Positions 35,771 through 44,089 of a stretch of 64,000 bases of DNA are shown here, piece by piece. The notes under the pieces were generated by a model. It was not told the origin of the DNA and made no database searches. It was given only the letters and a program-made list of their open reading frames with translations. How positions within the stretch are numbered: the first letter of the stretch is position 1; every line of letters begins with the position of its first letter. This DNA is from Candidatus Latescibacterota bacterium. GTDB taxonomy: Bacteria; Latescibacterota; UBA2968; GCA-2709665. The stretch is from contig JAGWBX010000002.1 of NCBI GenBank assembly GCA_021295655.1, positions 62,001 through 126,000 on the forward strand. Reading direction: 5' to 3'. The position numbers and the translations under genes are program-made.

Positions 35771-37001
35771 GCGGCACCCTGGAATGTTTGTCTGGCTTTG
35801 AGGTTTCGGGACCTTCCCGCTTGCGGCCTCGGCGTCCCCCAGGCCCGTCCGCGACGTCGATTTCGTCCAATGCCATCCCGATTTCCTCGCGGACGGTCTC
35901 GTCCGTCTCGGAGCCGGCCGCCTCTGAAAGCGCGCGGCGTGCGTCGGGCCCGCCGATGCGGCCGAGCGCCCAGGCCGCATGGCTGCGGACGAGGGGTTCA
36001 CCATCGGATAACGCCGCGGTCAATACGGGAATATCGACGGCCGTACCGCGATTGCCGAGAGCCACGGCGGCGTTGCGCAACAGCCCGCGCCGCCTGGCGC
36101 GTTTGATCGGGCTTCCGCGGAATCTGCGGCTGAATGCCGTCTGGTCCATGGAAAGCAATTCGTCAAGTTCGGGCGCGTCGAGACCCGCGCGGGCTTTCAG
36201 CGACGGCTCCGCGGTCGGCCTGGCCTGTTTCCGGTTCCACGGACAGACTTCCTGGCAGATGTCGCATCCGTAGATCCAGTCACCCATTTTTTCCCTGTAG
36301 GGTCGTGGAATCGCGCCCTTCAACTCGATCGTCAGGTAGGAGATGCACCGGTTGGAATCCAGCACGTAGGGCTGTGGAATCGCATCGGTCGGGCAGGCGT
36401 CCATACATAACGTGCAGGTCCCGCAATGGTCGGCAACGGGGCGGTCGTAAACCAGAGGCACGGTCAACAGAATCTCCCCCAGAAAAAACCACGAACCTTT
36501 GCGTTTATGGATGAGGTTGGTGTGCTTCCCGAACCACCCGAGGCCTGCACGGGCGGCGAAATCGCGCTCGAGTACGGGTCCCGTGTCAACGTATACCCGG
36601 CCCTTCACCCCCGGATCCAGGGTTTGAATCCATCCCAGCAGTCTTTTCAGACGGGCATTCATCAGGTCGTGGTAATCGTCGCCCCTGGCGTACCTGGAAA
36701 TCCTGCCCCTTGGCCGCTCATCGGCAGGCTCTGCACCTCGTTCCTGATCGTAATTCATCCCCACGCAAAGGACCGTCCTTGCACCAGGCAGCACCTTCCC
36801 GGGGTGCGATCTCCGGTCGAGATTCCGGACAAGATATTCCATCTGGCCGGCATACCCCTTCGACAGCCAGTCCAGATAGAAGCCCCAGTGCTCAGGCGGC
36901 CCGGCAGGGGCGACGCCCACCGGGCTGAAACCCATCCCGCGGGCCTTGTGCTTGATCTGTGCGGTCAACTTCCGCTTGTCGTTTTCCGAATACGTCGCCA
37001 T
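35751..37001 (-). CDS. queG: epoxyqueuosine reductase
   Basis: 416 residues. Cobalamin-dependent enzyme that reduces epoxyqueuosine to queuosine in tRNA. Seen: RISRYARGDDYH, VDTGPVLERDFAARAGLGWFGKHTNLI, two 4Fe-4S motifs CGTCTLCMDACP and CDICQEVCPWNR, and a C-terminal set of HEAT-like helices (LVRSHAAWALGRIGG, VREEIGMALDEI) as in long QueG proteins. ATG 37001 used; an in-frame TTG nine bases earlier is less likely. Tail is highly charged (GRRGRKREGPETSK). Coupled with miaB by a 20-base overlap. Confidence 0.94.
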   Translation of the reverse strand: MATYSENDKRKLTAQIKHKARGMGFSPVGVAPAGPPEHWGFYLDWLSKGYAGQMEYLVRNLDRRSHPGKVLPGARTVLCVGMNYDQERGAEPADERPRGRISRYARGDDYHDLMNARLKRLLGWIQTLDPGVKGRVYVDTGPVLERDFAARAGLGWFGKHTNLIHKRKGSWFFLGEILLTVPLVYDRPVADHCGTCTLCMDACPTDAIPQPYVLDSNRCISYLTIELKGAIPRPYREKMGDWIYGCDICQEVCPWNRKQARPTAEPSLKARAGLDAPELDELLSMDQTAFSRRFRGSPIKRARRRGLLRNAAVALGNRGTAVDIPVLTAALSDGEPLVRSHAAWALGRIGGPDARRALSEAAGSETDETVREEIGMALDEIDVADGPGGRRGRKREGPETSKPDKHSRVPHAASRH

Positions 37002-37018
37002 GGTCGCCAAACAAGCCC

Positions 37019-37052
37019 AAAAGGACAGGGAACGGACGTACCCTGTCCTTTT
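37019..37052 (-). terminator. rho-independent terminator after the IscU-like gene
   Basis: A perfect 12-bp stem, AAAAGGACAGGG (37019-37030) with CCCTGTCCTTTT (37041-37052), and a 10-base loop. On the minus strand the stem ends in TTTT, so it terminates the rny-nuoI-IscU-like transcript just before queG. Confidence 0.85.
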
Positions 37053-37073
37053 CTGTGTAATCGATCGAGACCG

Positions 37074-37454
37074 TCAGGCCCCCACCCGGGTCCTGAAATC
37101 CGCAATTGCCGCCGTGAGCGCGTCCCGTGCCAGCGCGGCCGCGTGTCTTCTTGTGGGCGGCAGTCCGCCCAGCCGGGCATCCACGTCCGCCCGTGTGACA
37201 GCCCCCGCAGCCGCAACCGGAAGGCCCGACACCATTTCCGTTAATGCCGAAGCGGCGGCGATGGTGGCCGTGCAGCCCTGAGCCTGAAACTTTGCGCACA
37301 CGACCCGTTCGTCGACAATCCTCAACTGGAACGAGACGACCGCGCCTGACGCCGGATTCTCGACGGACGCGGCGCCGTCCGCATTCTGCATGGTACCCGC
37401 GTTGCGCGGATTCCTGAAATGATCGAGCGCAATCTCGCTGTAGGTCTCGGCCAT
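37074..37454 (-). CDS. IscU/NifU-N-like protein lacking two cluster cysteines
   Basis: 126 residues with the fold of Fe-S scaffold proteins: YSEIALDHFRNPRNAG at the start, FQAQGCTATIAAASALTEMVSG in the middle and a C-terminal helix. Canonical scaffolds hold the cluster with three cysteines. Here the first is serine (ENPASGA, residue 36), the second is kept (C61) and the third is alanine (RRHAAALARDAL, residue 105, after H104). It therefore probably does not assemble clusters in the normal way and may be a sulfur or delivery factor. It follows the NuoI-like gene by 22 bases and ends at a strong terminator. Confidence 0.82.
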   Translation of the reverse strand: MAETYSEIALDHFRNPRNAGTMQNADGAASVENPASGAVVSFQLRIVDERVVCAKFQAQGCTATIAAASALTEMVSGLPVAAAGAVTRADVDARLGGLPPTRRHAAALARDALTAAIADFRTRVGA

Positions 37455-37476
37455 GGTCGTCCAACCACCCGTTGGC

Positions 37477-37974
37477 TCAGCGGGTATTTTCGAGCGGCCT
37501 TCGAGGCGGCGTAAGCGTTACCCGGTCTTCCACGGCCAGCAGTTTCTCTTTCGTGTAAATCAACTCGGCGCGGCTTTCCGCCACCAGTTCGGTGCGCTCG
37601 GTCATGACGATCGCGTCTTCAGGACAGGCCTCGACACACATACCGCAAAAGATGCACCGCAGCATATCGATGTCAAATCGCTTCGGATGTTTCTCGCGAT
37701 CCTCCCAGGGCGCTTCCTCGGCCTCGATGGCAATGCATTCCGCCGGACAGGCCGTGGCGCACATGTAGCACGCGACGCACTTCGGACGACCCTTATCGTC
37801 CTTCGTTAGCTTGTGCAGCCCTCGGTATCCGCTGGGTTTTGTCCAGGTTTCCTCCGGATACTGCATTGTGATCTTCTTGCCGAGCAGATGACGGAAGGTC
37901 AGTGACAGACCCTTTGTGATTGCCGGAAGATACATTCTTTCGGTCAGCGTCATTTCGTGACCGACCTTTTTCAT
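37477..37974 (-). CDS. NuoI-like 2[4Fe-4S] ferredoxin subunit
   Basis: 165 residues of the complex I 23-kDa (NuoI) family: LTERMYLPAITKGLSLTFRHLLGK, ITMQYPEE, then two ferredoxin motifs CVACYMCATACP and CIFCGMCVEACP. In complex I this subunit passes electrons between clusters N6a and N6b. No other nuo gene is nearby, so it is either a dispersed complex I subunit or serves another ferredoxin-linked enzyme. The start is sure: AGGAGAGGAG precedes the ATG at 37974. Confidence 0.88.
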   Translation of the reverse strand: MKKVGHEMTLTERMYLPAITKGLSLTFRHLLGKKITMQYPEETWTKPSGYRGLHKLTKDDKGRPKCVACYMCATACPAECIAIEAEEAPWEDREKHPKRFDIDMLRCIFCGMCVEACPEDAIVMTERTELVAESRAELIYTKEKLLAVEDRVTLTPPRRPLENTR

Positions 37975-38257
37975 ATCGGCGCTCTCCTCTCCTGTTTCGG
38001 GACCTGCTTTTGCGTCGCTTATTGGTACGTCCTGCCCACTGGGTGGCGACGGTTTGCCGGATTATCGTAACCTGAATCTCGCCGGGATAGGTCATGCCCT
38101 CGCGGATGCGCTGTGCAATTTCAAAAGACAGGGCTTTGGCGTGTTCGTCGTCCACCCGTCCGGCATTCACCATCACCCGGATCTCGCGTCCGGCGTTGAT
38201 GGCGTATGTATCTCGAACGCCTTGAAAACCGCGTGCAATATCCTCAAGATCCCGCAC
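37793..38257 (-). pseudogene. rny: C-terminal fragment of ribonuclease Y, out of frame with the rest
   Basis: This frame encodes the normal end of RNase Y: RDLEDIARGFQGVRDTYAIN, AGREIRVMVNAGRVDDEHA, REGMTYPGEIQVTIIRQT. It is shifted relative to the upstream frame because the conserved DAISAARP segment is missing at about 38300. After WAGRTNK, where the protein should end, no stop follows and the frame runs 180 bases into nuoI as a meaningless shadow, so a second small indel near 38010-38030 is likely. A real product would end near 38010. Confidence 0.7.
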
Positions 38258-39569
38258 CCTCCGGATATACCCTTCCGCGTCGTCGCGGCGGGCGCCCGGC
38301 AGCCTTTACGAGGAAGGATATGGGAGAACTGGCTTCGGCATCACCGTGATGGTAAAGTATGGCATTTCCGACCTCGTTCCCTTCGCCGTACTTTCGAACC
38401 AGCGCCACGCCGATGTCAGTATGCGTTCCCTCCTGTTCCTGATCGACCGCTTTGCCGATGTCGTGCAACAGACCGGCACGACGCGCCAGCATCTCGTCCA
38501 TACGCAGTTCGGCAGCCATCGCGCCCGCCAGAAACGCAACTTCCTTGGAATGCCCCAACACGCTCTGTCCGTAACTGGTTCGATACTTCAGACGTCCTAA
38601 CATCCTTACCAGTTCGGGGTGCATGTTATCGATGCTCACTTCTTTGACCGCGCGGCGTCCCTCATCTTCGACAAGGGTCTCGATACGGTCCTCGCATTCG
38701 GCCACAACCTCTTCCACGCGGCTGGGATTGATTCGCCCCTCCGTTACCAACTGCTCCATTGCCAGCCTCGCCACATCCCGCTTTACCGGATCGAAGCTGG
38801 ATAGCACAACAGCTTCCGGCGTATCGTTCACAATGACCTTCACGCCGGTAGCAGCCTCGAAGGAGATGATATTGCGCCCTTCTTTCCCTACGATCCTCCC
38901 CTTGATATCGTCATCCGGCAGCGCCACGACCGAGATGGACGATTGCACGGTCTGGTCCGTGGAACATCTTTCAATCGCCTGAGCGATAATCTTCTTCGAC
39001 TCACGTTCTGACCGCTCCCGGGCCTGATCCATGATTTCCATGCCCATCGCGGTTGCCGTGTGGCGGAGATCGGTCTCGATGGTCTCCAGAAGCATTTCCC
39101 GGGCGCGGTCCACATTCATGCCGGAAATGCGTTCCAGCGTGGCGCGCTGGTCGCCCAGTACCTGGTCGAGTTCCTGCTGATTCTGATCCAACCGTACCGC
39201 CCGCTGCCGTACGTCGCGCTCCCTGCGATTCAGTTCCTTGTTTCGCTGTTTGAGGTTTTCGTACTGCTCAAGTATGCCATTCTCTTTTTCGTTGAGGTCC
39301 TCATCCCGCCGCTCCAGTTCACGCCTCTTGCTGTCCAGTTCGCGCTCGAACGTCGTTTTGGCGTCGTACCATCTGTTTTTCTCTTCGAGAAATGTGGCTC
39401 TGCGCTCCCGACCCGCCTTCTCGACCATCTTTGAAATCCGACGCTCGGTGTGGTGTTCAATTTCCTGGATTCTGCGGGCCTTGAGCCTCGCGCACAGAAA
39501 CCACCCGACAGCGAAGAGGAGAGTCGCGGAAGCAATGGCAAGACCGATTGAGTATGCATCCAGTGCCAT
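38244..39569 (-). CDS. rny: ribonuclease Y, N-terminal 440 residues, frameshifted
   Basis: Membrane-anchored endoribonuclease of mRNA decay. Order: transmembrane helix (IGLAIASATLLFAVGWFLC), long charged coiled coil (about residues 40-190), KH domain GRIVGKEGRNIISFEAATG, HD domain with LGHSKEVAFLAGAMAAEL and RRAGLLHDIGKAVDQE, then YHHGDAEASSPISFLVKAAG. Instead of the expected continuation the frame turns into arginine-rich sequence and stops at 38244. ATG with GGGAGG upstream. The break lies beyond the metal site, so a truncated enzyme could keep part of its activity; a consensus error is equally possible. Confidence 0.85.
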   Translation of the reverse strand: MALDAYSIGLAIASATLLFAVGWFLCARLKARRIQEIEHHTERRISKMVEKAGRERRATFLEEKNRWYDAKTTFERELDSKRRELERRDEDLNEKENGILEQYENLKQRNKELNRRERDVRQRAVRLDQNQQELDQVLGDQRATLERISGMNVDRAREMLLETIETDLRHTATAMGMEIMDQARERSERESKKIIAQAIERCSTDQTVQSSISVVALPDDDIKGRIVGKEGRNIISFEAATGVKVIVNDTPEAVVLSSFDPVKRDVARLAMEQLVTEGRINPSRVEEVVAECEDRIETLVEDEGRRAVKEVSIDNMHPELVRMLGRLKYRTSYGQSVLGHSKEVAFLAGAMAAELRMDEMLARRAGLLHDIGKAVDQEQEGTHTDIGVALVRKYGEGNEVGNAILYHHGDAEASSPISFLVKAAGRPPRRRGRVYPEGAGS

Positions 39570-39584
39570 TGAAGCCTCCCGTTT

Positions 39585-39750
39585 TCGGTATAATTGAGAT
39601 CCAGGTCAATCGATTGACGCACGTTTGGCTCCACGGTGAATTGTCGCTCTCGCTCCTTGCGGCACTGCGACGCCGGTTCTCCGGAATTCTCCAATAGAGC
39701 CAATTGCTGCCTGCCCCCGTTCAGGATCAGGCCTGCAGTGTGCAACAAAA
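39585..39750 (-). ncRNA. candidate 6S RNA (SsrS-like) upstream of rny
   Basis: The 305-base gap between erpA and rny has no credible gene. On the minus strand it holds nested inverted repeats: TTGGCTC (39697-39703) with GAGCCAA (39625-39631), and an outer TTG-CACAC with GTGCG-TCAA. The result is a long rod-like hairpin with an internal loop. The 3' half contains CGACAATTCACC, close to CGACACATTCACC of E. coli 6S RNA. I recall 6S genes next to zapA and rny in several bacteria. Ends are approximate; the -10 could be TTATGT near 39755-39765. No covariance search was possible. Confidence 0.33.
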
Positions 39751-39874
39751 ACTACATAACACTCCGGTTCAACTGATCGATCGGACAACAAAGGGAGGCA
39801 TCCCGCCCGGAACCCTCCCTCTCCTAATCCGGAAACAAACCGGCGATTGCAGCGGAACGAACCGGCTTATTTCA

Positions 39875-40198
39875 TCATACACCAAACGACTCCCCGCAGC
39901 CGCACTGATTCGTGGCATTGGGATTCAATACCCTGAAACCCGCTCCCATCAGCCCGTCGTCGTAATCCAGTTCGGACCCCGCGAGATAGAGTGCGCTCTT
40001 CAGGTCCACAAACACCCTGACGCCGTTGCACTCGATTGTGTCGTCATCTTCGCCGGGGCCACTTTCGAAGCCCAACTGGTACTGCAGACCGGAACACCCG
40101 CCGCCGACCACCTTCATCCGGAGGCCCGCATCGGGAACGCCTTCGCGCTCAAGCAGGTCCCTGATCTTTACCGCAGCAGCTTCGGTGACTGTAACCAT
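39875..40198 (-). CDS. erpA: A-type iron-sulfur cluster carrier (ErpA/IscA family)
   Basis: 107 residues with the three conserved cysteines C35 (VGGGCSGLQY), C99 and C101 (NQCGCGESF) that bind an Fe-S cluster for transfer to target enzymes. The VTEAAAVKIRDLL start is typical. ATG with GAGGGCAAA upstream. ErpA or IscA cannot be fully separated by sequence reading; the context of lipA, miaB and queG, all Fe-S enzymes, fits a carrier role. Confidence 0.9.
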   Translation of the reverse strand: MVTVTEAAAVKIRDLLEREGVPDAGLRMKVVGGGCSGLQYQLGFESGPGEDDDTIECNGVRVFVDLKSALYLAGSELDYDDGLMGAGFRVLNPNATNQCGCGESFGV

Positions 40199-40238
40199 TT
40201 TGCCCTCGTTCCTCTCGGGAATCCTGAAACACTGCCGA

Positions 40239-40715
40239 TCAGCCGATTGCGGAAAGACAGCGCTTTACAGCGTCGAAATCGGGCAGTACTGTAGCGTCTT
40301 CAGACACTTCCGCGTATCGGACGATCCCTTCCCGGTCTACAACGAACGCCGCGCGTTTCGCGACACCCCTGAAACCCAGAAGATCCTGATACTGGGCTCC
40401 GTACGCGGCGCTCACCTCCTTATTGAAATCGCTCAGCAGCGGGAAGGAAATATCGTTCTCGTCCGCCCAGGCCTCCTGGGCGAAGGGGCTGTCCACGCTG
40501 ATTCCCAGCACCTGCGCATTCAGACCGTTATATTCGGAAAGGCCTCCACTGACCGAACACATTTCGTCGGTACACACCGAAGTATACGCGAGCGGAAAAA
40601 ACAGCAGCACGACGTTCTTTTTCTCTCTGAGACCGCTCAAACTCACATCCTCAAGGTCACCTCGTTTGCTCTTCAGCGTAAAGTCGGGTGCCTGATCGCC
40701 TACATTGATCCCCAT
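40239..40715 (-). CDS. thioredoxin-fold peroxiredoxin (AhpE/Bcp-like)
   Basis: 158 residues. Peroxidatic cysteine C48 in FFPLAYTSVCTDEMC and a possible resolving cysteine C53. GDQAPDFTLKSKRG at the start, GISVDSPFAQEAWA and FPLLSDFNKEVSAAYG complete the family pattern. It reduces hydrogen or organic peroxides in the cytoplasm using a thiol partner. AAGGATCAT precedes the ATG. With superoxide dismutase upstream it makes a small oxidative-stress pair. Confidence 0.9.
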   Translation of the reverse strand: MGINVGDQAPDFTLKSKRGDLEDVSLSGLREKKNVVLLFFPLAYTSVCTDEMCSVSGGLSEYNGLNAQVLGISVDSPFAQEAWADENDISFPLLSDFNKEVSAAYGAQYQDLLGFRGVAKRAAFVVDREGIVRYAEVSEDATVLPDFDAVKRCLSAIG

Positions 40716-40812
40716 GGGATGATCCTTTCGTGTAATTCCAGAATGCCGGCCGGAAATCCAAACCGGTAAAACAACGGCAGGCGCTGCTCCGGCGCACGGC
40801 AGGGGCGAACTG

Positions 40813-41427
40813 CTAGGAAGTCGCGTCGGCGAATCGGGCCGCCACCGCGTCCCAGTCGATCACGTTGCCCCAGGCCTCGATGTAATCGGGGCGCCGGTTT
40901 TGATAATTCAGGTAATACGCGTGCTCCCAGACATCCAGTCCGAGTATGGGCGTACCGTCGCCGGACATCAGCGGGCTATCCTGATTCGGGGTACTGAGAA
41001 TCGCCAGCCCGCCGTCTTTCACCACAACCCACGCCCAGCCGCTGCCGAAACGGGTCGTTGCCGCCTGGGCGAACTCGTCGCGTGCCGCGTCAAGGCTGCC
41101 GAATGCATCGTTGATGGCGTCGGCCAGGTCTCCGGACGGTTCGCCACCCCCGTTCGGTGACATTACCGTCCAGAACAGACTGTGATTGGCGTGGCCGCCG
41201 CCATTGTTACGGACCGCCGTACGAATGGCCTCCGGAACGCCATCGAGATTACTGATAAGATCCTCGACACTCTGGCCGGCCAGGTCGGCATGGCCGTCGA
41301 GTGCGTTGTTGAGGTTCGTTATATACGTGTTGTGGTGCCTGCTATGGTGAATTTCCATAGTGCGGGCGTCTATATGCGGCTCCAGAGCATCGTAACCGTA
41401 CGGCAGATCGGGAAGTGAATAAGCCAT
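40813..41427 (-). CDS. Fe/Mn superoxide dismutase
   Basis: 204 residues. Metal ligands are visible in [26 protein letters not shown] and [21 protein letters not shown] (aspartate and histidine). Iron or manganese cannot be told apart by eye; the [10 protein letters not shown] and NNGGG pattern leans to manganese or cambialistic forms. The ATG at 41425-41427 follows AAGGAGTG by 8 bases. A consensus-like promoter lies 75-100 bases upstream. Protects against superoxide, fitting the oxygen-sensitive Fe-S enzymes around it. Confidence 0.94.
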   Translation of the reverse strand: MAYSLPDLPYGYDALEPHIDARTMEIHHSRHHNTYITNLNNALDGHADLAGQSVEDLISNLDGVPEAIRTAVRNNGGGHANHSLFWTVMSPNGGGEPSGDLADAINDAFGSLDAARDEFAQAATTRFGSGWAWVVVKDGGLAILSTPNQDSPLMSGDGTPILGLDVWEHAYYLNYQNRRPDYIEAWGNVIDWDAVAARFADATS

Positions 41428-41500
41428 TGAGTACACTCCTTACAGGTTAATTAGAGGATGGACGACAGAAACAGACACTTCAGTGAAACATCCATAAAAA

Positions 41501-41529
41501 AATATAACGAAGTACAGATACATCGTCAA
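41501..41529 (-). promoter_or_regulatory. sigma-70-type promoter of the superoxide dismutase gene
   Basis: Minus strand: TTGACG (41524-41529), 17-bp spacer, TATATT (41501-41506) followed by an A/T run. The leader would be about 70 bases. It stands in the AT-rich gap between panC and the dismutase gene. Confidence 0.8.
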
Positions 41530-41569
41530 GCGATTTCAATCCCCCCTTACTTATAACAAAAACTTACAC

Positions 41570-42451
41570 TTATCGTAGTTCCCGGACCGCCCGTGGCTCG
41601 GTTTCCACGACAATATTGTCGATGAGCCGGAATTTGCCGAACCGGACGGCCGCCGCAAGCAGCACCCGGTCTCCAAGCGCTTCAACGGGCCGGAAATCCT
41701 CCGCATCGACCGCAGAGATGTAATCGACCGCCACCCCCGTGCTCCGGCTGACGCGGCGATTCATCGCGTCGATGACCGCCGACGCGCGTTTTTCGCCCTT
41801 CAGTACCCGATCTCGACCTTCCTGCAGGACCCCGTAAAGCAACGTGGCACGACGGCGATGGCCGGGCGTCAGGTACCGGTTGCGGGAACTCTTGGCCAAC
41901 CCGTCCACTTCTCTCACCGTCGGCGCGATCATGATTTCAACGTCCAGATTCAGGTCTGTAGCCACCCTGCGGACAACACCCGCCTGCTGGGCGTCTTTCC
42001 GGCCGAAAATGGCAACGTGCGGCTTGACGGCTGCGAAGAGTTTGGCGACCACCGTGGCCACGCCCCGGAAATGACCGGGACGGGACGCGCCGCACAGATG
42101 GTCAGGCAGCCGCTCCACCTCGAGGTACGTCGCATAGCCGTCAGGGTACATCTCTGCTTTCGAAGGCGCATAGACCAGGGAACCGCCCTCGGCGTGGACC
42201 ATTGCCAGGTCCCGCTCGAAGTCCCGCGGATACGTCTCGAAATCCTCATCGGGTCCGAACTGGGCGGGGTTGACGAAGACACTCACGACCGTCCGGTCGG
42301 TCACCCGCCCGATCTGGCGTATCAGGCTGGCATGGCCCCCGTGGAGATACCCCATGGTCGGCACGAGTCCGATACGGAATCCGTCCCTTCGCATCCGATC
42401 CGCAACCCGATGCATATCCTGCACGGTCCGTATGACCCTGACGGACTCCAT
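41570..42451 (-). CDS. panC: pantoate-beta-alanine ligase
   Basis: 293 residues. Last step of pantothenate synthesis: joins pantoate and beta-alanine with ATP. The HxGH motif is in PTMGYLHGGHASL; SVFVNPAQFGPDEDFETYPR, FGRKDAQQ and the KMSKS-like segment KSSRNRYL complete the adenylation site. It follows panB by 86 bases on the same strand. Confidence 0.95.
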   Translation of the reverse strand: MESVRVIRTVQDMHRVADRMRRDGFRIGLVPTMGYLHGGHASLIRQIGRVTDRTVVSVFVNPAQFGPDEDFETYPRDFERDLAMVHAEGGSLVYAPSKAEMYPDGYATYLEVERLPDHLCGASRPGHFRGVATVVAKLFAAVKPHVAIFGRKDAQQAGVVRRVATDLNLDVEIMIAPTVREVDGLAKSSRNRYLTPGHRRRATLLYGVLQEGRDRVLKGEKRASAVIDAMNRRVSRSTGVAVDYISAVDAEDFRPVEALGDRVLLAAAVRFGKFRLIDNIVVETEPRAVRELR

Positions 42452-42537
42452 CGTTCAGCGGCCGCCTTTCTCCACACAAGAACGAGGGCGGGAGATCCCC
42501 GCTCGGCTGCATTTTCACGTACGGGTGGACGGTGAGC

Positions 42538-43416
42538 TCACTCCTCTGCGAGGGCCTTGAACTTTCGCAACTCTTCGTTCCGGATTCGATAACGATGCTC
42601 CTCGGCCGGATACCGCTTTCCCTTCACATCGTTGACGTACCTCGCAAAGGCCTTGCCGGCGGTGCGTCCCAGTTCCGCGTACCGTTTGGAATACCTGAAT
42701 GAAAAGTCATTGAGGCCCAGCAGATCCGGCGCCACCAGCACCTGCCCGTCGCACCGTCGACCCGATCCGATGCCGATTGTGGGGATGCTCAGCGCGCGCG
42801 AAACAACGCCGGCGACCTGTTCGGGAACGCATTCGAGCACTACGGCTGCCGCCCCCGCGGCCTCCAGCGCGACCGCCCCGGTGAGGACCCGCGCTGCCTC
42901 GTCGGCGCGGTCGCCGTAGACATGCCGGTTCCCCTTCCAGGTTTGCGGCAGATGGCCCACGTGGCCGACCACCGGCATGCCATCCGCCGTGATTGCCTCG
43001 ATCCTTCCCGCCACTTCCTCGGCGCCTTCGAGTTTGACCATATCGGCCCCCGCGTCCGCCAGCAGCCGGGCGTTGTCGACCGCCTGGGAGTCTGTCTCGT
43101 AGGACCGGTAAGGCAGATCCGCCAACAGGATTGCATTCCGGACGCCCCGTCTGACGGCGCGGGTGTGGTGAAGCATATCCGCCATGGTTACCTGCTGGGG
43201 ACTCTCGTATCCCAGTACGTTGATCCCCACCGAATCGCCAACCAGGATGACATCCACGTTCGAAGCGTCCTGCAGGATGGCGGTGGGAAAATCGTAACAC
43301 GTCAGCATGGCGACGGGTTCGCCCCGCCGCTTCATCTCCGACAGAATACCGGGGGTGGTACGCAATTCCTCGTCGGACACTTCTTGAACTCCCTTACCTG
43401 AGTATCCGTACTCCAT
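42538..43416 (-). CDS. panB: 3-methyl-2-oxobutanoate hydroxymethyltransferase
   Basis: 292 residues. Transfers a one-carbon unit from methylenetetrahydrofolate to 2-oxoisovalerate to give ketopantoate. Seen: AMLTCYDFPTAILQDA, ILVGDSVG, MLHHTRAVRRG, VKLEGAEEVAGRIEAI, VGHVGHLPQ and LECVPEQVAGVVSR. The ATG at 43416 is used; an earlier in-frame ATG at 43443 would overlap the kinase gene. Linked to panC downstream and to the folate genes upstream, which supply its cofactor. Confidence 0.95.
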   Translation of the reverse strand: MEYGYSGKGVQEVSDEELRTTPGILSEMKRRGEPVAMLTCYDFPTAILQDASNVDVILVGDSVGINVLGYESPQQVTMADMLHHTRAVRRGVRNAILLADLPYRSYETDSQAVDNARLLADAGADMVKLEGAEEVAGRIEAITADGMPVVGHVGHLPQTWKGNRHVYGDRADEAARVLTGAVALEAAGAAAVVLECVPEQVAGVVSRALSIPTIGIGSGRRCDGQVLVAPDLLGLNDFSFRYSKRYAELGRTAGKAFARYVNDVKGKRYPAEEHRYRIRNEELRKFKALAEE

Positions 43417-43432
43417 CAAGTGTGATCCGTGA

Positions 43433-44074
43433 TCAGGCCTCAATTTGAGACGGTCGGTAGTAGCGGGTGCCCGCAGGTGGCGCCTTCACCTGCTGCAGCA
43501 GTTCCTCCAGGCCCTCCGGATTCCGTTCGAAGTCGACCTGCGATACGTTAATGATTAGCAAAGGCGACGCGGTATAGTGGAAGAAGAAATGAGTGTACGC
43601 CTCGACCAGCCTGGCCATGTACGATTCAGTCATCAGCCGTTCGTACGACGGTGTCTGTTTTCGAACGCGCTGGAGGAGACTTTCGGTTGAATTGTGGAGG
43701 TAGATTACCAGATCCGGACTCGGCACCTTTTCGTTCAGCGTCTCGGCCATACGCTCGTACAGGGAAAGTTCGGCGTCGTTAAGGCAGACATGGGCGTATA
43801 TGCCGCTTCTGGCGAACAGATAGTTGCTGACCACCGTGGATTCGAACAGGTCCATTTGATGAAGGTCCTGTTGCTGACGGTACCGGTGCAACATGAAGAA
43901 AACCTGCGTCTGGAATCCGTAATGCTCCGGATTTTCGTAAAACAGGGGCAGAAAGGGGTTTTCCTCCGCCTTCTCGAGGACCAGGCGCGCCTTCATCGAC
44001 CTGCCGAGGAGGCGTGCAAGCTCGGTCTTGCCCACGCAAGGGGGGCCTTCGATCGCGAGGTATCGTACGGCCAC
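43433..44074 (-). CDS. deoxynucleoside kinase
   Basis: 213 residues of the dNK/dGK-dAK family. P-loop YLAIEGPPCVGKTELA at the very N-terminus, FFMLHRYRQQQDLHQ, the FESTVVSNYLFAR segment in place of the usual D/E-R-S motif, and PDLVIYLHNSTESLLQRVRKQ. It phosphorylates deoxynucleosides in salvage. In FCB bacteria such kinases often neighbour folK and panB-panC, as here. GTG start at 44072-44074 with AAGGGCG upstream. Upstream sequence is repeat A, not coding. Confidence 0.88.
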   Translation of the reverse strand: MAVRYLAIEGPPCVGKTELARLLGRSMKARLVLEKAEENPFLPLFYENPEHYGFQTQVFFMLHRYRQQQDLHQMDLFESTVVSNYLFARSGIYAHVCLNDAELSLYERMAETLNEKVPSPDLVIYLHNSTESLLQRVRKQTPSYERLMTESYMARLVEAYTHFFFHYTASPLLIINVSQVDFERNPEGLEELLQQVKAPPAGTRYYRPSQIEA

Positions 44075-44089
44075 GGAATACGCCCTTAT

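Noticed and set aside
37477..37974. A complete complex I operon
   Set aside because: Only the NuoI-like subunit is present; neighbours are rny and an IscU-like gene.
38244..38310. Programmed frameshift in rny
   Set aside because: No slippery run is present and a conserved segment is missing, which a programmed shift would not remove.
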